A DNA stretch of 64,000 bases from an uncultured Sphingomonadales bacterium (GTDB lineage Bacteria > Pseudomonadota > Alphaproteobacteria > Sphingomonadales > Rhodothalassiaceae). Below, piece after piece: positions 27,440-36,557 of this stretch. The notes under the pieces are model-generated. The model was not told where the DNA came from, did no database searches, and saw nothing but the letters and a program-made list of their open reading frames with translations. The translations under genes were made by a program, and so were the position numbers. The stretch is taken from assembly GCA_947499155.1 (NCBI GenBank), contig CANMND010000006.1, positions 186,001-250,000 on the forward strand, in the 5' to 3' direction. Each line of letters opens with the position of its first letter. Positions within the stretch are counted from its first letter, which is position 1.

Positions 27440-28789
27440 TCACAGACGGACAAGCTCTTCCAGAATTTCATCTGCTGCAGATATAATGCGGGTGGATGCT
27501 GAAAATGACCGCTGCGTGACGATAAGATCGGCAAATTCCGTTGCCAGATCCACGGTTGATGATTCCAGTGTGGATGGCGCGATGGTCCCCGCACCACCAG
27601 TGCCGGGAAGTACCACAGCAAAACTGCCTGAACTGTCAGAGACGCCGTAAGCATTCCCCTGCAGGCGGGTCAGTCCATCGGGATTGGGGAATGTGGCGAC
27701 CGGGAGCTGGAACACGTTACGCGACAGGCCGTTGTCAAAAAGGGCCGTTACAACACCATCTGTCGAAACACTGGTGCCGATCACGTTGCCGAATGCTGCA
27801 CCATTCACCGAAGTGGAAACGAGTGTCGATACACCATTAAACTGGGCAAGGCCGTCCTTGTCACCGGCTGTTCCCAGATTGAATGTTATGGTTTCCGTTC
27901 CGGTACCATTCGCAAAGGTCAGGTCTGCCGTTGGCCTGATTGGCACGCCATTGGGAGGGTTGATTGCAGGGCCTGCTGGAAAAGCGGGTGCGAAAGAGGC
28001 AATTGAGCCATCGGGATTGAAGACGATATCACCTGACAGAACAAGACCCGGTGGTGTCGCTGCTGTATTGATAGCGGTATTGTCCTGCGCAGTGATTTCG
28101 AAGCGATAGAGATTGTTGCCGGTTTTGGCAGCGGAAATAGTCAGAGCTTGTGGTGTGCCCTGAGCATCAAAAATTGAAATGGTCTGCTGAAAGTCCGACG
28201 GCACAATACCGTTGCCCAGATCACCCGGATTGACCACACCTGTATTAGCCGGGACGCCATTATCCAGATTGATGCGCAGTCCGGCTCTTGTTGTTGCTTC
28301 TGCTGTTCCGGTGAGACCACTGACATTAATGGGCACCAGGGTTCCCAGATCGCCAATATTGGTTGGGATATTTCCCTGAACATCAATCGGAAAGCCCAGC
28401 AGGAAATTGTCTGCCGTATTTTTTAGAAAGCCTTCAGCATCAGGAGTGAAGTTTCCGGCCCGTGTAAACTGGATAGTGCCATCTGGTGAATTGGCCGTAG
28501 GTGCCTTTCGGACAATAAAGAAGCCCTGTCCGTCAACGCCCAAATCAGTTTGTGAACTGGTGGTGGAAAGCAGCCCTTGCTGACTGACCAGCGTTTGTGC
28601 CTTGGACGATACGCCGCCTGGGGAATAGCGTGCGACCGATTGTGTTTCAGTTACCAGCGTGGAAAACCTGTTACGGCTTTCCTTGTAGCCTACCGTATTC
28701 ACGTTGACGATATTATCGGAAATGATGCCGATGCCTTCGGTGAATGCCCTGAGGCCCGATACGCCGGATGCCAATGCTGCAAAAGCCAT
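27440..28789 (-). CDS. flgE: Flagellar hook protein FlgE
   Basis: A 449-residue hook subunit. The N-terminal rod-type motif GVSGLRAFTEGIGIISDNIV followed by NVNTVGYKES, the GQGFFIVRK segment and the C-terminal heptad region (EFADLIVTQRSFSASTRII) are typical of hook/rod proteins; the central region is a Thr/Ala/Gly-rich surface domain. FlgE polymerises into the hook outside the cell after export. It is the last gene of fliK-flgD-flgE. Confidence 0.95.
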   Translation of the reverse strand: MAFAALASGVSGLRAFTEGIGIISDNIVNVNTVGYKESRNRFSTLVTETQSVARYSPGGVSSKAQTLVSQQGLLSTTSSQTDLGVDGQGFFIVRKAPTANSPDGTIQFTRAGNFTPDAEGFLKNTADNFLLGFPIDVQGNIPTNIGDLGTLVPINVSGLTGTAEATTRAGLRINLDNGVPANTGVVNPGDLGNGIVPSDFQQTISIFDAQGTPQALTISAAKTGNNLYRFEITAQDNTAINTAATPPGLVLSGDIVFNPDGSIASFAPAFPAGPAINPPNGVPIRPTADLTFANGTGTETITFNLGTAGDKDGLAQFNGVSTLVSTSVNGAAFGNVIGTSVSTDGVVTALFDNGLSRNVFQLPVATFPNPDGLTRLQGNAYGVSDSSGSFAVVLPGTGGAGTIAPSTLESSTVDLATEFADLIVTQRSFSASTRIISAADEILEELVRL

Positions 28790-28877
28790 GTCACACTCCT
28801 TGGTGTCTCTGGGGTGAGGATTTGTTCACCCACCTGGTAAAAGGTTCGCCGGCTGGTTGATACCGGCACATGTCATG

Positions 28878-29561
28878 TTATTGGGTTGGGCTACTGCCGC
28901 CTTCTCGCGCCTTACTGACCGCGAGGATCTGATCAAGGGAATAGGTTTTCCCCCCTACCGTGAGGATTGGCATCAGACCGGATGTCTCTACTTCCGTCAC
29001 TTCTGCGCGCAGGAATGTCGAGCTGTCCATTACCTTGCCATCATTGTCGAGCGCCCGAACGGTGAGGGAATATGTCCCTGCTGGTAAGGGGTTTCCTGAA
29101 ATATCTGTCCCGTCCCAGTCCATTTTGTGGATGCCGAATGTTGTTTTACCGTTTTCCTGATGAACCAGATCCCCATTCACATCACGGATTTCCAGATTGG
29201 TGGTATTTGCTGTGCCCGGCAATTCATATTCAAAGCTGACCGGTGACTGCCCATCAAAATTATTGGTATTGCCCTGAACCGTTGCAATGTTGCCAAGATA
29301 ACCGACAGCAGCGCTGTTTTGCTGGAAAGCAGTAAGGGCTGCCAGATTTTCAAGCTGCTTGTTGGCATTGATCTGCTGCTCAACACCTGCAAAAGCCACA
29401 AGCTGGCGGGTGAATTCATTACTGTCTGTTGGTTCAAGAGGATCCTGGTTTTTGAGCTGGGTTGTCAGCAAGGTCAGAAATGTATCGAAGTCTTGTGCCA
29501 GACCCTTTTGGGCCGACTGCGACTGACCGCTCAACTGGGATGTAATCTGTCCGATATCCAT
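28878..29561 (-). CDS. flgD: Flagellar hook assembly scaffold FlgD
   Basis: A 227-residue hook cap protein with the N-terminal TFLTLLTTQLKNQDPLEPTD motif and the following FAGVEQQINANKQLENL, then a Tudor/FnIII-like domain (DWDGTDISGNPLPAGTYSLT) as in FlgD. It caps the growing hook and is lost when the hook is complete. It lies between fliK and flgE. Confidence 0.95.
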   Translation of the reverse strand: MDIGQITSQLSGQSQSAQKGLAQDFDTFLTLLTTQLKNQDPLEPTDSNEFTRQLVAFAGVEQQINANKQLENLAALTAFQQNSAAVGYLGNIATVQGNTNNFDGQSPVSFEYELPGTANTTNLEIRDVNGDLVHQENGKTTFGIHKMDWDGTDISGNPLPAGTYSLTVRALDNDGKVMDSSTFLRAEVTEVETSGLMPILTVGGKTYSLDQILAVSKAREGGSSPTQ

Positions 29562-29584
29562 TTTATGCCAGTCCTTCCTGTATC

Positions 29585-31315
29585 CTAAATAACGATGTTA
29601 AGGCCGTCGCCAGTTTGCCAGTGGAGCGCTGCAGTCTGTTGCAAGGCGATCTCGCCAGGCGCAGCGTCAGCGCTGTCATGTTGGGCATGGGGTTTCTCTT
29701 TTTGTGCTCCATGCCCGTCTGCCTGATCGGCAAAGGACATATTTTTTTGATCTTGGGCGTTTTGATTCAGTGAAAAGTTCAAGCTGTCGCTTTCTGTCTT
29801 GATCCCTGACTCACCCAGCATCCGTTGCAGTGCCCGTGCGTCTCGTTGCAGCAGGTCAAGCGTTTCCGGTGTATCCGCCATGATTAGCGCGCGCATGCCG
29901 CCATCTTTCAGCATATGCAGCTTGACCTCGATACGACCCAGATCCGGCGGATCCATACGAATGGTAAAGCGTGTCGTGCCATCGGTCGTTGCTTTTACAA
30001 TGCCCAGACCCACTTGCGTGGCAGGGCTTTGTGGAGATGTCCCGGCCCGGGCCGGATCCACAATGAGGGCTTGTGGTGTACCGCTTGACTGGATCTGTCC
30101 CGGCCCTGTTGTCAACGCACCTGAATCTGCAACCATTTCCATGCCTGATGACATTGGGGTGGACAAGGGCAGGGGTTTTAAAACTATGGGTGTTGGCGGT
30201 TGGACAAATAAAGAGTCAGAAGCAAGACTGCCGGTTGCTTTGCCTTGCGACATTATCTCAAGTTTTGAAGTCAGCAGGGCCGGTGCATAAGAAGGTGCGC
30301 CAGCGGTACTGAAGCTGCCGGGCGCTGCCTTTCCCTGGGCTGGGTTCTGATTGGTATTTACTGCACCCTTGTTGAAGCCGGAAAAAACACCAGCCGAAAG
30401 TACAGACGCAAAAGCCGTGACGGACGTGTCAGGCTTTAATGCAATGGCATTGGCACTGCGGACGGCTGAAGCTGCCTCAGCTTGAGGAGCAGACATTATG
30501 GCAAGTGGATCTGTGGCGAGTGTCTGTGCCTCTGTGATCTTTCCAGCATGGGGTAATGCATCTGGTTGGACTGCTGTTCCCTGTCTGGCTGGTTCCGGCG
30601 ATATTGGTATGAGGCCCTGGTTATTGCTCGGGACTGTCGCTATGGGCTGACGGTTGGAGGCCAGTGTTCCTGCTGAAGCCAGTTCGGATACTACTGCTTG
30701 TGAAAGCTGAGATTCAGGGGCGGTATGAGAGGGCTTGCCCCCGTTACCTGTTTGTAGTTCAGCAGGTGCGGTCAGTGTTGGAACTTGTAAAGGCTGGTTC
30801 AATGGTACCGGTGTTTTACCCGCCATCTCATTCAAGCCCTGTATGTCAGGTGCGCCCGTCATGGCGGCAGGTTCCGAAATGGGCAGGGGGGTGCTTGCGG
30901 ATAAAATGCCAGGCTCATTCAGTTTAATATGATCGCTGATTGCAGCGAAATCAGTGGGCAGGGCGAGCCGAGGGAGATCGGGCGCGATCAATGTTGGCGG
31001 AGTCATGATCGTGACACTGGACTGGCCTGATGGATTATTTACATCAGTATCCTCGCTGCCAGATGCGGTTCCTTCCGGGTTACCTGTGTGCTGAAGTGAC
31101 TGTTCTTCGACAATGACCGGGTGACCCCCGGTTGCATATGGTGCAGCCTCCTCAGTATTAATAAGGTGATGGGTGTCTTGGTTCTCGGTCAAAGGAGCAA
31201 GCATGCCCTGAAAGTTCTGCGCAGCCAGCGGATCCGTATTTTTCGGGCGTGACAGCATATTCATAAGAGAGCCGCCGGTGCTGTTTTGTGCCGTAATGAC
31301 TGTTTCAATGTTCAT
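29585..31315 (-). CDS. fliK: Flagellar hook-length control protein FliK
   Basis: A 576-residue protein with a long, low-complexity Pro/Ala/Ser/Gln-rich region (about 1-430), as in molecular-ruler FliK proteins, and a conserved C-terminal domain (about 440-540: RMDPPDLGRIEVKLHMLKDG, MADTPETLDLLQRDARALQR). FliK measures hook length and switches export specificity. It is the first gene of the operon and is preceded by a sigma-54 promoter. Confidence 0.92.
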   Translation of the reverse strand: MNIETVITAQNSTGGSLMNMLSRPKNTDPLAAQNFQGMLAPLTENQDTHHLINTEEAAPYATGGHPVIVEEQSLQHTGNPEGTASGSEDTDVNNPSGQSSVTIMTPPTLIAPDLPRLALPTDFAAISDHIKLNEPGILSASTPLPISEPAAMTGAPDIQGLNEMAGKTPVPLNQPLQVPTLTAPAELQTGNGGKPSHTAPESQLSQAVVSELASAGTLASNRQPIATVPSNNQGLIPISPEPARQGTAVQPDALPHAGKITEAQTLATDPLAIMSAPQAEAASAVRSANAIALKPDTSVTAFASVLSAGVFSGFNKGAVNTNQNPAQGKAAPGSFSTAGAPSYAPALLTSKLEIMSQGKATGSLASDSLFVQPPTPIVLKPLPLSTPMSSGMEMVADSGALTTGPGQIQSSGTPQALIVDPARAGTSPQSPATQVGLGIVKATTDGTTRFTIRMDPPDLGRIEVKLHMLKDGGMRALIMADTPETLDLLQRDARALQRMLGESGIKTESDSLNFSLNQNAQDQKNMSFADQADGHGAQKEKPHAQHDSADAAPGEIALQQTAALHWQTGDGLNIVI

Positions 31316-31372
31316 CAGTGCTCACTCATTGTGTCGCACCCTGCTGTCATTTGAGGGGTGCGGCATTGGTGA

Positions 31373-31388
31373 TGCAAGCATCGGGCCA
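31373..31388 (-). promoter_or_regulatory. Sigma-54 promoter of fliK-flgD-flgE
   Basis: On the minus strand TGGCCCGATGCTTGCA matches the sigma-54 consensus TGGCACGRNNNTTGCW at every fixed position but one, with GG and GC separated by 10 bp. Transcription should begin near 31361, about 45 bp before fliK. FlbD is the likely activator. Confidence 0.85.
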
Positions 31389-31448
31389 GAAGTGTTTGAT
31401 TGCATAACTATCTGATATTGAATAATTATATTTGTAATGAGAAGCTAA

Positions 31449-31510
31449 TGGCAGACTCGAAGCAGGCACTGCGGCAGACTTTGCCCATGGAAGTGCGAGA
31501 CTTTTGCCGC
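31449..31510 (-). promoter_or_regulatory. Putative FlbD enhancer (ftr-like) sites
   Basis: Three related motifs on the minus strand, GGCAAAAGTCTCGC, GGCAAAGTCTGCCG and TCGAGTCTGCC, lie about 60-120 bp upstream of the sigma-54 promoter; the middle one is a near palindrome (GGCA...TGCC). Spacing and sequence resemble Caulobacter ftr enhancers. Assignment to FlbD is inference. Confidence 0.5.
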
Positions 31511-31569
31511 GTATTGTATTTTTGCTGGTGAGGCGTATATTGCCGCCTGTGAGCACACTTCTTGAAAAA

Positions 31570-32754
31570 ATGGTAGCGCGCGAATCCAATTGGACACCGG
31601 GCACACTGAATGGCCTCGGCTTTGACCGGGCGCCCGCCGATACTCGTGTGGTTGTTGCCATGTCAGGTGGCGTGGACAGTTCTGTCACTGCCGCACTCCT
31701 GGCAGCGCAAGGCTATGAAGTGATCGGGATAACCCTGCAACTTTATGACCATGGCCTGGCGGTGCAGAAAAAGGGTGCGTGTTGTGCAGGGCAGGATATT
31801 CACGATGCCCGGACAGTATCCCAGTCATTGGGTATTCCCCATTATGTTCTGGATTATGAAAGCCGGTTTTCGGCGGCTGTGATGGATGATTTCGCCGACA
31901 GCTATCTGCGTGGTGAAACGCCTATTCCTTGTGTCCGGTGCAATGAACGGGTCAAATTTCGTGACCTGATGCAGACTGCCCGTGATCTTGGCGCAGATTG
32001 TCTGGCCACAGGTCATTATGTCCGTTCGGTTGCGGGAACTGAAAAAGGCACTGTTAGTCGACAGCTTTTAAAGGGCGTGGATGATAGCCGTGACCAGAGC
32101 TATTTTCTGTTTTCCACCACTCAGGAACAGCTGGACTTTTTGCGCTTTCCCTTGGGCGGACTGTACAAGTCCGAAGTTCGAGAGCTTGCTGATGCCTTCG
32201 GTCTTGTGGTGGCAGACAAGCCTGACAGTCAGGATATCTGCTTCGTTCCACAGGGCAATTATGCGAGCGTAATTGAACGTCTGCGTCCCGGTGCGTCAGA
32301 ACCAGGTGAGATTGTCCATCTTGATGGTCGAATACTGGGCCGCCATGACGGGATTATTCATTTTACGATTGGTCAGCGCAGGGGCATTGGTGTAGGCGGT
32401 ACGACCGAGCCTCTTTATGTCGTAAAACTTGATCCAGACCAGAAACGAGTGATCGTAGGGCCGCACCATGCACTTGATGTGCAAGAGATGACCTTGCGTG
32501 AAGTGAACTGGTTGGGGCGCACTCCTGATCCCGCCGGCGCTCCCATTATGGTTCAGATCCGGAATACACAAGATCCTTTATCGGCAACGTTATTTCCCGC
32601 TCATGAGAAGGGTGGGCTATGGCGTGTAATGTTTGATGCAGCCCAACCCGGCGTTTCACCAGGCCAGGCAGCCGTATTTTTCGAGACAGATCGTGTAATG
32701 GGCGGTGGTTGGATTGTATCTACCAACAGTGCCTGGGATGCAGCCTCAATCTGA
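31570..32754 (+). CDS. mnmA: tRNA-specific 2-thiouridylase MnmA
   Basis: A protein of about 394 residues that thiolates U34 of Lys, Glu and Gln tRNAs. The PP-loop [15 protein letters not shown], catalytic Cys regions [13 protein letters not shown] and [11 protein letters not shown], and [11 protein letters not shown] are intact. The track start at 31504 is a TTG; the ATG at 31570 or a GTG at 31552 is more likely, though neither has a strong ribosome site. The gene diverges from fliK, and the FlbD-like sites lie in its leader region. Confidence 0.94.
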   Translation: MVARESNWTPGTLNGLGFDRAPADTRVVVAMSGGVDSSVTAALLAAQGYEVIGITLQLYDHGLAVQKKGACCAGQDIHDARTVSQSLGIPHYVLDYESRFSAAVMDDFADSYLRGETPIPCVRCNERVKFRDLMQTARDLGADCLATGHYVRSVAGTEKGTVSRQLLKGVDDSRDQSYFLFSTTQEQLDFLRFPLGGLYKSEVRELADAFGLVVADKPDSQDICFVPQGNYASVIERLRPGASEPGEIVHLDGRILGRHDGIIHFTIGQRRGIGVGGTTEPLYVVKLDPDQKRVIVGPHHALDVQEMTLREVNWLGRTPDPAGAPIMVQIRNTQDPLSATLFPAHEKGGLWRVMFDAAQPGVSPGQAAVFFETDRVMGGGWIVSTNSAWDAASI

Positions 32755-32835
32755 AAATTCCATTACTTTTACGGGATGTTATTCATTAGTTATTCAGTAT
32801 AGCTATTCTGTATCTTCATCAGGTGGCTGTACATC

Positions 32836-34515
32836 ATGAATCACGAGCAATCATCCGCTAAAGCTGCAAGCAGTGATGCATCGTTTACTCACTTGTCTAT
32901 TTCACCCGACGAACTCCATGTTGGGCAGTATGAGTATTTGCTACGCAAAGCGGCGACATTGGCTATCATCAGTATAGCCATGGCGCTTTCGCTCTCGTTT
33001 TTCCTGAGCGATCACGGACACCCGGTTGCTATAGGGGTTTGGCTTTGTTTGGTAATAGTGCCACCAGCCGTTGTCGGTGTCCGTATTCGGGTGCCAGAAT
33101 TTGAAGAAATTACGCCGGAACAAGCGGTAAAAGGCCTAAGAAGAACATATATTTATAGCTTATTTATGGGGATAATCTGGGGAAGCTCGGTTTTCGTCTT
33201 TAATCAGTTGTCCAGTGATATCGACTATATACTGCTTATATTGCTGGTGATTGCCCTTACGGTGGGTATTGTTGGAACGATGCCGCCTTTGCCTTTTAAA
33301 GGTATTGTTTTTACACTGGCAGCGTTTCCACCTGCATTTTGGAATTTGTTCCGGCATGGGTCATCGGAAACTATCGCGATTATTTCGCTGATGGTCGTAT
33401 TTCTTGTCGCATTGGGATATCTCTTATTTGCCAATTATACACATTTCAAGGAAGGCCTAAGGGTTAGGCAGGCACTCAAATCGGCTCATCTGTTATTGGA
33501 GAACGCAATTGACAGTATGGGAGAGGGCTTTGCAATCTATAAGGCTGACGGGTCTCTCATTCATGCAAATAACATGTACCGGGACATGTTTCCTGACAAG
33601 ACCATGATTCAGAAGAGGGCATCAGATCGCTCTTATACTGAGGAGCTTGAAGATGGGCGGATCATTAAAAGTACTTCACAAGTAACGCCGAGAGGCGACA
33701 TTGTAAGCGTTCATCAGGATATCACGCTTGCCTGCAAGCAGGAAGAAGCGTTGCTGTCTGCAAGGTGGGACGCAGAAAGTGCCAATAGGGCCAAGTCGCA
33801 GTTCCTTGCGGTTATGAGCCATGAATTGCGGACACCCTTAAACTCGATCATCGGTTTTGCAGATCTGATTGGCCGCAATTCAGATAATATAGTCCCGCAA
33901 ACTCTGAGCGAATATAGTGGTTATGTAAAGCAGAGCGGCCAGCATCTTTTGGGGGTCATTTCCCAGATCCTTGATTTGTCACGGATTGAGGCTGGGAGGT
34001 TTGAACTGAATGAGAGTCTTGTTAGCTTGCCAGCGCTTGTTTATAACGTGGTTAATCAATGCCAGCCCATGGCAGATGGCGACAATATAAAGATTGTGGC
34101 GCTTGCCGATTATGTTCCGGGTTTATGGGCGGATGAACATGCCCTTCGTCAGGTTTTGTTCAATCTGATATCCAATGCCATAAAGTTCAGTCATCGCAAT
34201 GGTACAATTACTGTGAAAACCATGTGCAGGAATGATCAGATTGGATTAGAGGTTCGTGATAACGGGATAGGTATCGCCGAAGACGACCTGGAGCTGATTT
34301 TCCAGCCTTTTCAGCAGGCTGACAATTCTCTTACACGACAGCATGAAGGGTCAGGTCTGGGCCTGCCTCTCGTGCGTAATCTTGTGGGGCTTCATGGTGG
34401 CGATATAGACATAAATTCGGAATTGGGAGCAGGAACAGTTATCAGCGTCTGGTTTCCCGCTGGACGAGTCCTGCACAATGACGAAGACGTCAAATTGCAT
34501 GAAAACAAGATTTAG
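32836..34515 (+). CDS. Membrane sensor histidine kinase (PAS-HisKA-HATPase)
   Basis: A 559-residue kinase. About six hydrophobic helices (residues 35-205) form a membrane sensor module, followed by a PAS-like region (LLENAIDSMGEGFAIYKADG), HisKA with phosphoacceptor His329 (MSHELRTPLNSIIGF) and an HATPase domain with N box (FNLISNAIKF), G1 (DNGIGI) and G2 (GSGLGLPLV). There is no attached receiver and no neighbouring response regulator, so the partner is unknown. The next gene is a close paralogue with the same domain order, evidently from tandem duplication. Confidence 0.93.
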   Translation: MNHEQSSAKAASSDASFTHLSISPDELHVGQYEYLLRKAATLAIISIAMALSLSFFLSDHGHPVAIGVWLCLVIVPPAVVGVRIRVPEFEEITPEQAVKGLRRTYIYSLFMGIIWGSSVFVFNQLSSDIDYILLILLVIALTVGIVGTMPPLPFKGIVFTLAAFPPAFWNLFRHGSSETIAIISLMVVFLVALGYLLFANYTHFKEGLRVRQALKSAHLLLENAIDSMGEGFAIYKADGSLIHANNMYRDMFPDKTMIQKRASDRSYTEELEDGRIIKSTSQVTPRGDIVSVHQDITLACKQEEALLSARWDAESANRAKSQFLAVMSHELRTPLNSIIGFADLIGRNSDNIVPQTLSEYSGYVKQSGQHLLGVISQILDLSRIEAGRFELNESLVSLPALVYNVVNQCQPMADGDNIKIVALADYVPGLWADEHALRQVLFNLISNAIKFSHRNGTITVKTMCRNDQIGLEVRDNGIGIAEDDLELIFQPFQQADNSLTRQHEGSGLGLPLVRNLVGLHGGDIDINSELGAGTVISVWFPAGRVLHNDEDVKLHENKI

Positions 34516-34795
34516 CCCGACTTTCTTGCGTCATTTAAAAACTGGATGATATCAGACCCTGCCCTGACTTTAATGCCTGTAAGGTGATGAGATCGCTGCC
34601 TTATGTTCTTTAAATCAGTCACTGAATCCGTGCAGTCATGAAAATTCTAAGCCGTGATGGCGAAAATCGGGATGCAGCTAGCGTTCTGATAACCAGGGCT
34701 TGAGCGGCCTCTCGTTGAATTGACATGTAACGCATGAGCTAGATCGCCCAAATTTTGAAATAAATTATAATTTTACATGTTATTATTGTTTTGAG

Positions 34796-36518
34796 ATGCA
34801 GAATGGTCTGAATCTAAGCGTTCAGGGGTACAGGGTTCGAGTAGGTATGCAATTTCTCAATAATATTTCTGCCGATAAGTCACCATTGCTTCACGTACCG
34901 ATATCACCGGATAAGCTTCATGTCGGGCAATATGAACATTTGTTGCATAAGGTCACGACCCTCACCATTGTCAGTATTGTTCTTGCACTTTCTGTGGGGT
35001 TTTTCCTGAGAGATAATGGCCATCCGGTCGCGGTGGCAATGTGGGTATTTCTGGCAGTCGCGCTGCCAGCCATGGCCATATGGAATACGCGACGGTCGGA
35101 TCATGAAAACATACCGCCATTAAGAGCCCGAAAGGGGCTGAAAAAAAACTTACATATACAGTTTTGTCATGGGTCTCATTTGGGGTGCATCGGTATTTGT
35201 TTTCTCTGATATATCTGATGATACTTATTATGTACTTCTGGCTCTGGTTGTTACTGGAATGACCGCTGGGCTCTCTGCAACTGTGCCGGCAGTTCCATTT
35301 AAATCTGCAATTTTCGCTTTGACAGCAATTCCGCCAGCTTTTTGGAATCTGCTTGAACACGGGTCAGAACAAAGCATCGGTTTTGCCTGGATGATGACAG
35401 TATTCCTTATGGCGTTCTTTGGTCTGTCCATTACCAATTATTCGCGTTTCAAAAGTAGTTTGCAGATCAAGCTGGCGTTCAAGTCAGCCCATGCTTTGTT
35501 GGACGATGCTATCGACAATATGGGCGAGGGATTTGCTATCTATAGCGGCGATGGGTCGATTTTATACGCTAATCAGATGTATCAGGACCTGTTTTCGGAC
35601 GCGAACATCTCGAAGATATCTCCCACCGGTGATTCACGCATTGAAACGCTTGCCGATGGGCGCATCATCAAAAGCACAACTCACTTAACTTTACGAGGCC
35701 ATCTGGTCAGGGTCCTTCGCGACATCACGCGTGCTCGCAAGCAAGAGGAAGCCTTGTTGGCTGCACGTTTGGGCGCAGAAAGTGCCAATCGGGCAAAATC
35801 GCAATTCCTGACAGTCATGAGTCATGAGTTACGCACGCCCCTTAATGCCATCATTGGGTTTTCCGACCTTATAAGTCGAGAAGACGCAAATTTAAGCAAA
35901 GAGTCTGTGAATGAGTTTGGTGGCTATATAAAGCAGAGTGGCACTGAGCTTTTGAGGCTTATTTCCCAGATACTCGACATGTCACGCATAGAGGCGGGAC
36001 GGTTTGATTTGTCGGAGGAGGCGGTTAATCTGCCGATACTGGTCCACAAAGTGGTTAATGCGAGCATTCCTTTGGCAAATGACGCAAATGTGCAGATCGC
36101 CATTCAGGTGGACGAGGACACAGCCTTGTGGGCCGATGAAAACGCCCTTCGCCAGATTTTGTTTAATCTGATCACCAATGCCATCAAGTTCAGTCATGAA
36201 GGCGGTATCATTCACGTTAAAGTCACATGCGAGGATGGTAGGGTGGGCATTGAGGTCAGTGACGAAGGGATTGGTATGTCTCCAGATGAAATGGAATTGA
36301 TCTTCAATCCTTTTTACCAGTCTGACAACACTCTCACCCGAAAGCGTGAAGGGTCGGGACTTGGTCTGCCGCTAGTCCATAATCTGGTGACCCTTCACAG
36401 CGGTGATATCAGTGTCAAATCAGAGCATGATCGCGGCACATGCATCAGTGTCTCTTTCCCACCTGAGCGCCGGATAGAGAATGACAGTGATGCAAGGCTA
36501 CGCACGGTCAAGAAGTAA
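34796..36518 (+). pseudogene. Frameshifted paralogous sensor histidine kinase
   Basis: Two track ORFs (34796-35209 and 35169-36518) are parts of one gene that parallels the upstream kinase throughout, from SPDKLHVGQYEHLLHKV to GSGLGLPLVHNLV. The frame breaks at an A8 run near 35140: the paralogue has GLRRTYIYSLFMGIIWG, and here reading seven A's instead of eight gives GLKKTYIYSFVMGLIWG. Corrected from the ATG at 34847 it would be about 556 residues, like its 559-residue neighbour. The HisKA (MSHELRTPLNAIIGF) and ATPase domains are intact. It may be a true pseudogene, a homopolymer sequencing error, or a gene rescued by transcriptional slippage. Confidence 0.85.
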
Positions 36519-36557
36519 CACTGCCATCATGTGATATCTTTACAGCCAGACGACGAG

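Noticed and set aside
29585-31315. fliK low-complexity region as a repeat element or toxin-like repeat protein
   Set aside because: The Pro/Ala/Gln-rich composition and the C-terminal domain are those of FliK rulers; no periodic DNA repeat was seen.
35130-35160. Programmed -1 ribosomal frameshift at the A-rich heptamer A AAA AAC in the second kinase
   Set aside because: The frame needed downstream is +1 (one A removed), so a standard -1 slip gives the wrong frame; transcriptional slippage or error remains possible.
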